Part shown: positions 32,010 to 40,110 of the stretch, piece after piece
Layout: each line of letters starts with the position of its first letter
Position numbering within the stretch: position 1 is the stretch's first letter
From: Bacillota bacterium
GTDB taxonomy: Bacteria; Bacillota; Clostridia; Lachnospirales; Lachnospiraceae
Reading direction: 5' to 3'
DNA length: 41,261 nucleotides
Assembly (NCBI GenBank): GCA_023415595.1
Contig: JAEZJW010000046.1
Span: 1-41,261 of the forward strand
Notes under the pieces: model-generated
Databases searched by the model: none
The model's input: the letters and a program-made list of their open reading frames with translations, nothing else
What the model was told of the DNA's origin: nothing
Position numbers and translations under genes: made by a program

Positions 32010-33416
32010 CTATCTCTTACCCAGAATCACACTAAGATCCTTCTCTGTGTACACACCCTGCTCGAGAACGCTGATCTTGAGGCTGATGGTCTCTCCTGCC
32101 TTACAGTAGGAGATGGCATTGACCAGATCTTCAATTGTTTCAATCTTAAGTCCATTCACACCTACGATGATATGACCGGTCTTTAATCCTGCATCTTCGG
32201 CAGGGGAATCTTCGATGACATCATTGATATAGACTCCGATTGGCATATTGAACTGCTGGGAGAAGGGCTCCGTTATTTCCTGCGCAGTCTCAAGATTAAC
32301 TCCCAAATAGCCAACCTCTTCCTCACCCAACAGCTCTCTCTTCATTAACTGTTCTATGATGGGCACTACATCGGTAATCGGGATGGCATATCCCATTCCT
32401 TCGACTTCATAGGAAGCATATTTGATGGAATTCATTCCGATGACTTCCCCTACTGAATTAATTAAGGCGCCTCCGCTGTTACCGGGATTAATTGCCGCAT
32501 CGGTTTGGATCAGGTCCATGGATACGCCGTCGATGTTTACCTGACGGTTAACCGCACTGACATAGCCTACGGTTACTGACTGGCCATAGCCAAGTGCATT
32601 TCCAATCGCAATTACCATCTCACCCGATTTAACCTGGTCAGAATTACCAAGATTAGCTACCCTTATCGCTTTCAGGGTTTCATCGGTCAAGTCCTTCAGT
32701 GAGACCTCTAAAACTGCGATATCTGCTCTGGCATCCGTACCTTTGACGGTAGCAGCAGCTGTCTTTTCATCAGAAAATACGATTTCAACAGACTCCGCTG
32801 ATTCTATTACATGATTATTCGTTAAGATCAGGAGAGAATCATCATTCTGTCCGATAATGATACCGGAACCACTGCCCTGATAAGGTTCATCAAATCTCCT
32901 GCCTGTAAAGAAATCATAATTGGTAATCGTAGCAGAGGAATTGATTGCAACGATGGAAGGCATTACCTTATCTACAACATCGGACACATCGGATACGATT
33001 CCATCCGGTTCTCCCGAAGTCTGAACCATTGTGGGATCCTTATCCGTAACATCAGCCGGTACCACAGTGACCTCCTTATTCTCCCCTACCCCTGTATCCT
33101 GCTGTACAACCGGATCCTTTTTATCAGGCCTCGTAAGATAATCATAACCTGAAGCTCCTGCTCCTACGAGTACTCCAAAGACTAAAGCGGCTGCTGTGAA
33201 TTTGACAAACTTAAAAAACCACTTTTTTCTGGGCCTTTTCTTTTTCTGCATTGGCGCAGGTGCAGGATGATATGGATAATATCCGGTATTCCCGCTGTAG
33301 GAGCTATCTATGAAATTATACTGTCTTTGATTATCCGGATAACGGTTGTTATTCTGGTCCTGATTGCCGTTACCATTGTTTTGCTGATTTACTTCGTTAT
33401 AGTTATTTCCGTCCAT
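32010..33416 (-). CDS. htrA: HtrA/DegP-family serine protease
   Basis: The 468-residue membrane-anchored protease degrades or refolds damaged envelope proteins. The N-terminal 60 residues are cytoplasmic and rich in Asn, Gln and Pro, and are followed by a basic stretch and one membrane helix (about 71-89). The trypsin-like domain has His202 (LTNNHVIES), Asp232 (ARADIAVLEV) and Ser314 (NPGNSGGAL). A single PDZ domain (about 365-460; LGVNLETAQ, SPAEDAGLKTGHIIVGVNG) completes it. This is the usual Firmicute HtrA layout. The start has AAAGGAG and a terminator follows the stop. It is a single-gene unit. No two-component system such as CssRS is adjacent. Confidence 0.94.
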   Translation of the reverse strand: MDGNNYNEVNQQNNGNGNQDQNNNRYPDNQRQYNFIDSSYSGNTGYYPYHPAPAPMQKKKRPRKKWFFKFVKFTAAALVFGVLVGAGASGYDYLTRPDKKDPVVQQDTGVGENKEVTVVPADVTDKDPTMVQTSGEPDGIVSDVSDVVDKVMPSIVAINSSATITNYDFFTGRRFDEPYQGSGSGIIIGQNDDSLLILTNNHVIESAESVEIVFSDEKTAAATVKGTDARADIAVLEVSLKDLTDETLKAIRVANLGNSDQVKSGEMVIAIGNALGYGQSVTVGYVSAVNRQVNIDGVSMDLIQTDAAINPGNSGGALINSVGEVIGMNSIKYASYEVEGMGYAIPITDVVPIIEQLMKRELLGEEEVGYLGVNLETAQEITEPFSQQFNMPIGVYINDVIEDSPAEDAGLKTGHIIVGVNGLKIETIEDLVNAISYCKAGETISLKISVLEQGVYTEKDLSVILGKR

Positions 33417-33524
33417 AACAACACTCCTTTCAAGAATTCTTCCTGTTATTTTCTATCTGTTAAGAGCATTCTATCAGGAAATTATGTTCACTTTGTGATT
33501 AGTTCTTGAAGATAATATGAAAAT

Positions 33525-34664
33525 TTATGCTCTCACCGGCAAAAAGCTCCCCAGGATCTTCATTTCCAAAGCCTCGAGCTCAATACAATGGAGGGCATTT
33601 TTCACCGCCGGATTCTCCAGATTTCCCTCGATATCTACGAAGAACCTATACTCAAAGGCTTTTCCTGCGATCGGCCTCGACTCAATTCTAGTCATATTGA
33701 TCTTGTTATAAATAAAATGTGAAAGCATATGGTACAGAGAACCGCTCTTATGCGGGAGAGCGAAGCATAGGCTGGTACGCTCGGCACCTTTATAATAAAT
33801 CCTTCGGTTTGAAATGATAATAAACCTGGTCGAGTTCGTCTCATCATTATGGATGGAGGCCTGAAGAAGCTGAAGTCCCAGATGCTCTCCTGCTCTGCGG
33901 CTGGCGATTGCTGCCTGAGTAAGGTCTCCTTCTTCAAGAATTCTTCTTGCGCAGCCTGCGGTACTGCCGCACTCTTCCCGCTCCATTCCATGATGATTAC
34001 TTAAGAAACCAGAGCATTGCAGAAGTCCCTGACGGTGGGAGTATACCTTCTTAATATCGGACAGCTTCGCACCGGGAAGTCCCCAGAGATGATGCTCAAT
34101 CTTGATCACATGTTCCCCGATAATGACATTATCATACTCTGCTAGCAGATCAAAAATATCGGACAAGGTTCCTGTGGAGGAATTCTCCAAGGGTAGGACG
34201 CCGTACTCCGCCCTGCCTTCCTTCACTGCCTGCATGATTTCACCGAAGGTACCGGCCGGGATACCGTTCACATCCTTCTGAAAATATTCCAGCATGGCTT
34301 GCTCTGTGTAGGAGCCCTTCTCGCCGAAGAACACTACCTTCGTATTCTGATCTGCCTCAAACCGGTCCACAGTGGTAAATCCCAGATGAAAGGAATGATC
34401 CAGCAGCTCATATTGCTTCCTGCGGCTCATGGAAATGATCTGTGTAAATAAGTCCACCACCGCAGTCTGATTCTCTTCGTCCTTAGCCAGAGCTTTCAGC
34501 TCCTTAAGCTTCGCTTCCTCCCTGGCAGGATCAAAAACCGGCATACCGGTGCGTTTCTTATAATCAGCCACCTCAGAAGCCAGCTGCATCCGATACTCAA
34601 AAAGCTCCAGAAGCTTTCTATCTACTTCATCGATCTTCTTCCTGCTTTCCTGTAAATCCACCAT
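33525..34664 (-). CDS. pheA: Chorismate mutase-prephenate dehydratase (P-protein)
   Basis: The 379-residue bifunctional enzyme converts chorismate to prephenate and then to phenylpyruvate, the branch to phenylalanine. The AroQ-type chorismate mutase is at 1-88 (SRKKIDEVDRKLLELFEYR, DPAREEAKL). The prephenate dehydratase is about 107-285 (FFGEKGSYTEQAML, LPLENSSTGTL, and NDETNSTRFIII with the conserved Thr-Arg-Phe). The ACT domain at about 295-375 contains ESRPIAGKAFEYRFFVDIEG, the ESRP segment that binds phenylalanine for feedback inhibition. All key motifs are present. No T-box or peptide leader is evident in the 138 bases upstream. The domain order is the same as in the enterobacterial P-protein, and fusion of the two activities is usual in this clade. 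Confidence 0.95.
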   Translation of the reverse strand: MVDLQESRKKIDEVDRKLLELFEYRMQLASEVADYKKRTGMPVFDPAREEAKLKELKALAKDEENQTAVVDLFTQIISMSRRKQYELLDHSFHLGFTTVDRFEADQNTKVVFFGEKGSYTEQAMLEYFQKDVNGIPAGTFGEIMQAVKEGRAEYGVLPLENSSTGTLSDIFDLLAEYDNVIIGEHVIKIEHHLWGLPGAKLSDIKKVYSHRQGLLQCSGFLSNHHGMEREECGSTAGCARRILEEGDLTQAAIASRRAGEHLGLQLLQASIHNDETNSTRFIIISNRRIYYKGAERTSLCFALPHKSGSLYHMLSHFIYNKINMTRIESRPIAGKAFEYRFFVDIEGNLENPAVKNALHCIELEALEMKILGSFLPVRA

Positions 34665-34770
34665 CCGTATTCCTCCGCTCCTTTTATCTTAGATCTTTCA
34701 TCTTTAAGTTTAAGCCTCATTATACTATTAACCGTTCCGGTATGCAACCTTATCTGCATATTGCATATTT

Positions 34771-34799
34771 GCTCCTGTCGATATATAATGAATTAGGAC
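34771..34799 (+). promoter_or_regulatory. Promoter of the DUF5050 gene
   Basis: TTGCAT (34771-34776) and a perfect TATAAT (34794-34799) are 17 bases apart. They lie 34 bases upstream of the start codon at 34833. Confidence 0.7.
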
Positions 34800-34832
34800 A
34801 AATTGTTAATCTTTCAGACTCCGGAGGTACTT

Positions 34833-35867
34833 ATGCTGGCATCAATTAAGAAGGTACTTATAATATTAGTTATAATCACCATCGTAGCGTTTGCCTGGGT
34901 ATTTGTCTATTCCCAGGGAAGAACATATTTCAATGAGGAGGAAGAGGTTGGTAACACTGCCGGCAATATTTTTAACGGCGGACTCTTCTGTGAGCAGGAT
35001 GGGAAGATCTATTTCAGCAATGATAATGATGATGGTGCCCTCTATGTCATGAATTCCAATTGTACGAACATTAAGAAGGTTCATTATGATAAAGCGGTAT
35101 ATATCAATGCAGATGAGAATTATCTCTATTATCTGCGGGCAAATGATACCAGGGAGAATAATTCCGGCAGTATTCTGATGTTCAATAATTCCGGCATGTA
35201 CCGATTGGACCATAATGGGAATAACCTGAAAATCATTTCTTATAATCCCGGCAGTTACCTGACTTTGAAAGGAAATTTCGTTTACTATCAGAATTACGAT
35301 GTGAACAGCGGATTATTCCTATATCGTAAGAAGATCGATACTACGATGGAGAAATTAATTCTGGAGGAAGCAGTGATTCCTTCCTACATTAGTGATAACA
35401 AACTTTATTACACAGGAATTAAAGCAGATCATAACATCAATGCATTGGATTTATCCAGCTTTGTATCCAGCACCTATATTGAAGGGAATTTTGCTTATCC
35501 CATCTTCCGGGATGACTATATCTATTATCTGGACCTGGATAACAATTATTCGGTTAACCGGATGAAGCCCGATGGTTCCGAACGGACCGTACTGGTGGAC
35601 CAGCTCTGTTCAACCTACAACATCACGAATTCCGGTAAGTATCTCTATTATCAGGTCGATGAAGAGGGTGACAGCGGAATTAGTCGCCTGAATCTGGAGA
35701 CAATGGAGCACGAAACTCTGCTGGAGGGTTATTATAAGCAGATTCATGTAACTGATAATTATGTGTTCTTCAAAGACTTTGATAACACCCACACCTATGT
35801 CCTGTCAGCGGATGGCAGCTCGAAGCTGGGAACCTTCGATCCTCCGGACTTGGACGAGGAGGAATAA
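34833..35867 (+). CDS. DUF5050 membrane-anchored beta-propeller-like protein
   Basis: The 344-residue protein has one N-terminal membrane helix (about 5-25, VLIILVIITIVAFAWVFVY), with the rest outside. The body repeats a pattern of short aromatic strands: GKIYFSNDND-ALYVMN, ENYLYYLRAND, GNFVYYQNYDV, DDYIYYLDLD and GKYLYYQVDE. This fits DUF5050, a family of WD40/propeller-like repeats. The tail is acidic (DPPDLDEEE). No catalytic residues can be picked out; a binding or sensing role at the membrane is the most that can be said. The start at 34833 has GGAGG five bases upstream; a TTG at 34803 would come too soon after the -10. A shared terminator separates it from the convergent folate cluster. 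Confidence 0.85.
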   Translation: MLASIKKVLIILVIITIVAFAWVFVYSQGRTYFNEEEEVGNTAGNIFNGGLFCEQDGKIYFSNDNDDGALYVMNSNCTNIKKVHYDKAVYINADENYLYYLRANDTRENNSGSILMFNNSGMYRLDHNGNNLKIISYNPGSYLTLKGNFVYYQNYDVNSGLFLYRKKIDTTMEKLILEEAVIPSYISDNKLYYTGIKADHNINALDLSSFVSSTYIEGNFAYPIFRDDYIYYLDLDNNYSVNRMKPDGSERTVLVDQLCSTYNITNSGKYLYYQVDEEGDSGISRLNLETMEHETLLEGYYKQIHVTDNYVFFKDFDNTHTYVLSADGSSKLGTFDPPDLDEEE

Positions 35868-35899
35868 ACTGACGGTAGTTATCTTAATAAAATAAACAT

Positions 35900-35960
35900 A
35901 AAACCCTGGAGTAACGAGCGATTGATTCATTCAATTCTCTATTATCCAGGGTTTTCTATT
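35900..35960 (+). terminator. Terminator after the DUF5050 gene
   Basis: AAAACCCTGGA (35900-35910) pairs with TCCAGGGTTTT (35945-35955), and the A/T ends make it usable in both directions. It lies between the DUF5050 gene and the end of folBK, so it may stop both transcripts. Confidence 0.85.
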
Positions 35961-36069
35961 CTCCATCACTGAGCTTTTCCAATTTCGGTGATGTTCACTG
36001 TACATGTGTTTTATCTCTTTGTTAGTCTCAAATGCTCTATCCCTTTGTTCGCTTTCACTGATCTTTTTT

Positions 36070-36903
36070 TTACTTTATATGTCCCTGAGACAATCCCAGC
36101 TTGTGATACAACTGTTGAATGGTCTCTCCGAGTACGGGATGCCGCAGCCAGGGTGCTATCTCTGCCATAGGTTCGAGTACAAACTCCCGATTCGCAAGTT
36201 CCTTATGGGGAATGGTCAGCTCCTTCGTCTGTATGATCTCCTCGTCATAGAACAGGATATCCAGGTCAATGGTTCGCGGTCCCCAGTGTATGATCCTTTC
36301 CCTCTTTAGGGTTCTCTCGATGGAACCAATCAGTTCTAAAAGCTCCAGAGGTGTTTTCAATGTAGTGAGAAAGACAGCGCCGTTCAGGAAGTCATCCTGT
36401 TCCACTCCTCCGACCGGTTTTGTCACACGGAAGGATGAGACCTGCTCGATCCGGCATTCCTGATCCTCTCCGAGAAGTCGGATTGCTTCCGTAAGATTCT
36501 CTTCCTTATCTCCCAAATTGGACCCGATTCCTAAGTAGACCTTATGCCACCCCCTCTCGACCACTACCGAGACCGTGTCCAGAGTCATCAGAATCGGAGC
36601 CCAGGGCTTCTTAATCTCCAGCCTAAGCTTCTCTATCCGCTGATAGGTATGGAGCAGATGCTTGGCGAGCCGTTCTGCGGTTGTCTCAATCAGCTTAAAG
36701 GTATGATCCTTTAAGAAGGCATCAATCTCTCTGCAGACGGAGGCATAATTGATGGATTTACTGATGTCATCCTCCTTCGCCGCACCGGTGATATCAGTAT
36801 ATAGCTCCGCAGAGACTAAGAACTTCTGTCCCAGAGCATTCTCCTCTTTTAAGACCCCATGGTATGCAAATACTTCTAAATTAGATATGGTAATGCGGTC
36901 CAT
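36070..36903 (-). CDS. folBK: Fused dihydroneopterin aldolase / HPPK (FolB-FolK)
   Basis: This 277-residue bifunctional protein covers two consecutive folate steps: aldol cleavage of dihydroneopterin and pyrophosphorylation of the hydroxymethyl product. FolB is at about 1-118 (AYHGVLKEENALGQKF, and ETTAERLAKHLL with the conserved acidic/Lys region near KKPWAP). FolK is at about 122-277 (YLGIGSNLGDKEENL, and WGPRTIDLDILFYD with the magnesium-binding Asp pair; NREFVLEPMAEIAPW is the closing motif). The fusion is common in clostridia. The start at 36903 has GGGAG eight bases upstream; an ATG at 36918 has a poor site. It lies after folP on the same strand, with a 217-base gap without a recognised gene. 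Confidence 0.94.
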   Translation of the reverse strand: MDRITISNLEVFAYHGVLKEENALGQKFLVSAELYTDITGAAKEDDISKSINYASVCREIDAFLKDHTFKLIETTAERLAKHLLHTYQRIEKLRLEIKKPWAPILMTLDTVSVVVERGWHKVYLGIGSNLGDKEENLTEAIRLLGEDQECRIEQVSSFRVTKPVGGVEQDDFLNGAVFLTTLKTPLELLELIGSIERTLKRERIIHWGPRTIDLDILFYDEEIIQTKELTIPHKELANREFVLEPMAEIAPWLRHPVLGETIQQLYHKLGLSQGHIK

Positions 36904-37120
36904 ATACTCATCTCCCATCCTATGTTAACTATTGTTTTTCTCTGATGATTCAAAATATATCTATCAGGTTTGTAGCTTATTGATTAACTGCCTGCAAACA
37001 TATAAACTATATTGGTTGACTGCATTCAATATATAAAACCTTCTAATCAAATATCCCTAACATATGCTCTCCTGATATCTTGGCTATCTTAGTTACAGCT
37101 GTCCAACTTCCTTGGATCCC

Positions 37121-37948
37121 TTAGATCTCCCTGCTTCTTAACAAGGATTCCGTCATACGTATCGCCCGCAGATTCTCCTTCACATCATGGACACGGATAA
37201 ACTGGCAGCCCTTCATGACAGCCATGACCGAAGTTGCTATCGTTCCTGACAACCGGTTTTCTACCGTCTCCTTCAGCGTAAGTCCAATCACGGATTTACG
37301 GGAGGCTCCCAGCAGGACAGGGAAACCGAATTCTTGCAGCTCCTCCAGATGGTTGATCAAGTACAGATTCATCTCATAGGTTTTCGCAAAGCCGATCCCC
37401 GGATCCAGTATGATCTTGTTCTTACTTATTCCAGCGTTTTCAGCAATTACGAGGCTTTCCTTCATATCCTGATAAAAATCCTTCTTAAAATCCGTATAAT
37501 CTATTGCCTTGCGATTATGCATCAGGCATACTGCTGTGTCCTGTTCCTTTACGATGCGTGCCATCTCCGGATCATATTTTAGTCCCCAGATATCATTGAT
37601 CAGATTCGCCCCTGCTTCACAGGCGGCCTTAGCCACCTTACTTTTATAAGTATCTATGGAAATCGGGATATCAAATTCCCTTCGGATCGCTTCTATCACC
37701 GGAATCACCCTGGCGATCTCTTCTTCCTCGGAAATCATAGTATAATTCGGCCTGGTGGATTCACCGCCAACATCAATAATATCCGCCCCCTCTTCAATCA
37801 GGAGACGGGCATGGTGAAGGGCTTCCTCCCTCCGGTTATGTTTTCCCCCGTCGGAGAAGGAATCCGGGGTTACATTTAAGATCCCCATAAGATAAGTCCT
37901 CTCACCGATCGGAAAATCCCTATTGCCGATTTTCATATTTTGAATCAT
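37121..37948 (-). CDS. folP: Dihydropteroate synthase
   Basis: The 275-residue TIM-barrel enzyme joins 6-hydroxymethyl-dihydropterin pyrophosphate to p-aminobenzoate. It is the target of sulfonamides. LMGILNVTPDSFSDGGKHN is the family's first loop. ADIIDVGGESTRPNY is the second, PISIDTYKSKVAKAA and NLINDIWGL are the third and fourth, and ILDPGIGFAKT and LGASRKSVIG complete the pterin and phosphate sites. All catalytic loops are conserved. The start at 37948 has a GGG-rich stretch upstream, and MKIGNRDF at 37936 is a possible alternative. It is followed by folBK and preceded by folE with a 135-base gap. No coding sequence was seen in either gap. Confidence 0.95.
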   Translation of the reverse strand: MIQNMKIGNRDFPIGERTYLMGILNVTPDSFSDGGKHNRREEALHHARLLIEEGADIIDVGGESTRPNYTMISEEEEIARVIPVIEAIRREFDIPISIDTYKSKVAKAACEAGANLINDIWGLKYDPEMARIVKEQDTAVCLMHNRKAIDYTDFKKDFYQDMKESLVIAENAGISKNKIILDPGIGFAKTYEMNLYLINHLEELQEFGFPVLLGASRKSVIGLTLKETVENRLSGTIATSVMAVMKGCQFIRVHDVKENLRAIRMTESLLRSREI

Positions 37949-38083
37949 TCCATCCCACCCTTACAATTTCAAACAATCTATTCATACATTACAAACCGAT
38001 TGCATTAATGCCAATCATTCTCATGATCCTCAGTCTCAGATTCGATATTATGATCTATCATTATATTCTCATGAATAAATGTA

Positions 38084-38638
38084 TTATTTCACCAATCGGA
38101 AGAAGGTATCCTGCAGTGTAGGGTTCTGCTCGAACTCTCCGCGGCAGAGATAGGTCACAGTCTTCGTTCCCGGTTTATTCACTCCTCGCATTGACATACA
38201 GAGATGCTCTGCCTCCATCATTACCATGACGCCTCTCGGCTTCAGATACTTCATGATGTCATCCGCAATCTGTGCAGTCAGCTGTTCCTGAATCTGAGGT
38301 CTTCTGGCGTAGGTCTCTACAGTTCTCGCTAATTTACTTAAGCCTGCTACCTTACCCTCCGGCAGATATGCAATATGAGCCTTTCCAAAGAAGGGTACCA
38401 GATGATGCTCACAGACGGAATAGAAGGTAATGTCCTTCTCCAGTACCATCTCATTGCTTTCCGTATGGAAGGTTATGTCCAGATGCTCCTTAGCTTCCTT
38501 GTCAATCCCACCGAATATCTCAAGGCACATCTCACTGATTCTTCTCGGAGTATCAGTAAGTCCTTCTCTGTTTACATCTTCACCGATCGCTTCGAGGAAC
38601 ATCCGGACCGCTTGTTCAACTTTTGCTTCGTCTATCAT
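38084..38638 (-). CDS. folE: GTP cyclohydrolase I
   Basis: The 184-residue zinc enzyme turns GTP into dihydroneopterin triphosphate, the first folate step. The zinc ligands are in VCEHHLVPFFG (Cys, His) and EHLCMSMRGV (the second Cys). RRPQIQEQLTAQIADDI and YLKPRGVMVMMEAEH are typical, and GVNKPGTKTVTYLCRG is the C-terminal signature. Its ATG overlaps the folC stop in an ATGA arrangement (38635-38638), which implies translational coupling to folC. The normal length and intact motifs support an active enzyme. Confidence 0.96.
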   Translation of the reverse strand: MIDEAKVEQAVRMFLEAIGEDVNREGLTDTPRRISEMCLEIFGGIDKEAKEHLDITFHTESNEMVLEKDITFYSVCEHHLVPFFGKAHIAYLPEGKVAGLSKLARTVETYARRPQIQEQLTAQIADDIMKYLKPRGVMVMMEAEHLCMSMRGVNKPGTKTVTYLCRGEFEQNPTLQDTFFRLVK

Positions 38639-40065
38639 TTATCCTCATCCTTTCGTAGCTTTAAGGCATGTACCAGATCCCCCAGGAACGATAAGGAGCC
38701 AAAGGCCAAGATTACATCCTCTTCTCCCGCCTCTTCATAAGCAAGCTTTAATGCCTGAGTAACATTCCCGGCATCGATCACCCTGTCACAGTACTTCCTG
38801 GCTTCCTCTGCCAGCTTGTCAGAGCGCAATGCCCGAGGATTCTCCGGTGTCAGTGTATAGATCATATCAGCCAGGGGTCCCGTTATTTCGAGTATCTTCT
38901 TAAAGTCCTTGTCCGCTAATACCCCTATCATAAAGATTATCCTTCGATTTGTAAAGTAGATTTCTATCGATTCCCGGAGAGTAAGTGCTGCATCCTCATT
39001 ATGGGCTCCATCGATCAGCAGATATGGTCTCGTAGATAACAGCTCCAGCCTGCCACTCCAACGAGCAGTGGAAAGTCCTGCTTTAATGGCATCCTCATCT
39101 ATCTGATATCCTGATAGCTGTAATACCCTGGCTGCTTCCAAGGCCAGAATGGCGTTCTTCACCTGATGCTTTCCCAGAAGTCTTATCCGATAGCTTATCA
39201 CCGTATTAGCGTAACATCGGTCATTCTCCTTAAGGATATCATAATCCTTATATCTAACGCTGTTATGGCCATTTTGATTAACCGGGGATATCTCCTGTAT
39301 TATCCGATGCTCTGCTTCATAGATAAATTCTGTTCCTTCCAAGGAAAACCGGAGATCCTTTGCCTTCCGGGAATCCGCGATATAGAGTTCAGAACCCATT
39401 TCTTCAGCTCTCTTGCGGAATACACCTATCACCTCAGGCTCCTGATCACAGGTAACGACCGGACAGCCTGCTTTGATGATACCTGCCTTTTCTGAAGCTA
39501 TCTTCTCCAGAGTATCTCCTAAGAACTGCATATGATCCATACTGATTGATGCTATGACGCTGCAAACAGGCTTACTGATGACATTCGTCGCATCCAGCCT
39601 GCCACCTAAGCCCACCTCCAGTACCACAAAATCAACCTTCTCCCACAGGAAATACAGAAAGGTCATCGCTGTCTCAATCTCAAAGGAGGTCGGATGGGAG
39701 AAGCCCTCTTTTACCATACTTTCGCAAATCGGTTTGATCAGCTCTACTGTCCGGCAGACTCCTTCCCTTGTGATATATTCTGTATCCGGTCCGGCCATGT
39801 CACACTTGGAAATCTGGATTCTCTCCCGATAAGAGAATACGGAAGGAGAGATATATCTTCCGACACTGTACCCGGCTTGATTTAAGATTGCCGTGAGAAA
39901 AGCACAGGTGGAACCCTTCCCGTTCGTTCCTGCCACATGTACGATTCTCAGCTGCTCCTGCGGATTATTTAGACGGTTCAGCAGCTCTGTGATCGTCTCT
40001 AATCCGGGTACTATTCCATATTGATTTGACTGGCTGATAAATTCCCTGGCTTCCTCATAAGTCAT
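38635..40065 (-). CDS. folC: Folylpolyglutamate synthase / dihydrofolate synthase
   Basis: The 476-residue ATP-dependent ligase adds glutamate to dihydropteroate or folate. The P-loop is VAGTNGKGSTCAF (about 44-56). Substrate-site signatures are GRYISPSVFSYRERIQI and EVGLGGRLDATNVI, and IASISMDHMQFLGDTLEKIASEK is the Mur-ligase-type magnesium and carbamate-Lys segment. LLIDGAHNEDAA is the C-terminal domain motif. The central part (about 250-285) is longer and more polar than in many family members (HRIIQEISPVNQNGHNS), probably a lineage loop. The start has AAGGAG seven bases upstream. It is the first of the folate genes and overlaps folE by four bases. The RlmI-type gene ends 45 bases upstream in the same direction and may share the transcript. 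Confidence 0.94.
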   Translation of the reverse strand: MTYEEAREFISQSNQYGIVPGLETITELLNRLNNPQEQLRIVHVAGTNGKGSTCAFLTAILNQAGYSVGRYISPSVFSYRERIQISKCDMAGPDTEYITREGVCRTVELIKPICESMVKEGFSHPTSFEIETAMTFLYFLWEKVDFVVLEVGLGGRLDATNVISKPVCSVIASISMDHMQFLGDTLEKIASEKAGIIKAGCPVVTCDQEPEVIGVFRKRAEEMGSELYIADSRKAKDLRFSLEGTEFIYEAEHRIIQEISPVNQNGHNSVRYKDYDILKENDRCYANTVISYRIRLLGKHQVKNAILALEAARVLQLSGYQIDEDAIKAGLSTARWSGRLELLSTRPYLLIDGAHNEDAALTLRESIEIYFTNRRIIFMIGVLADKDFKKILEITGPLADMIYTLTPENPRALRSDKLAEEARKYCDRVIDAGNVTQALKLAYEEAGEEDVILAFGSLSFLGDLVHALKLRKDEDK

Positions 40066-40110
40066 AATATTACTCCTTACTAGTTGCTTAATAACAGAAA
40101 TCCGATCTAA

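Noticed and set aside
34665..34832. T-box or attenuator for pheA
   Set aside because: The leader is short and lacks a T-box bulge sequence, Phe-rich leader peptide or a terminator/antiterminator pair.
36919..37120. Small gene between folP and folBK
   Set aside because: The 202-base gap is AT-rich with frequent stops in all frames and no ribosome site followed by a usable frame.
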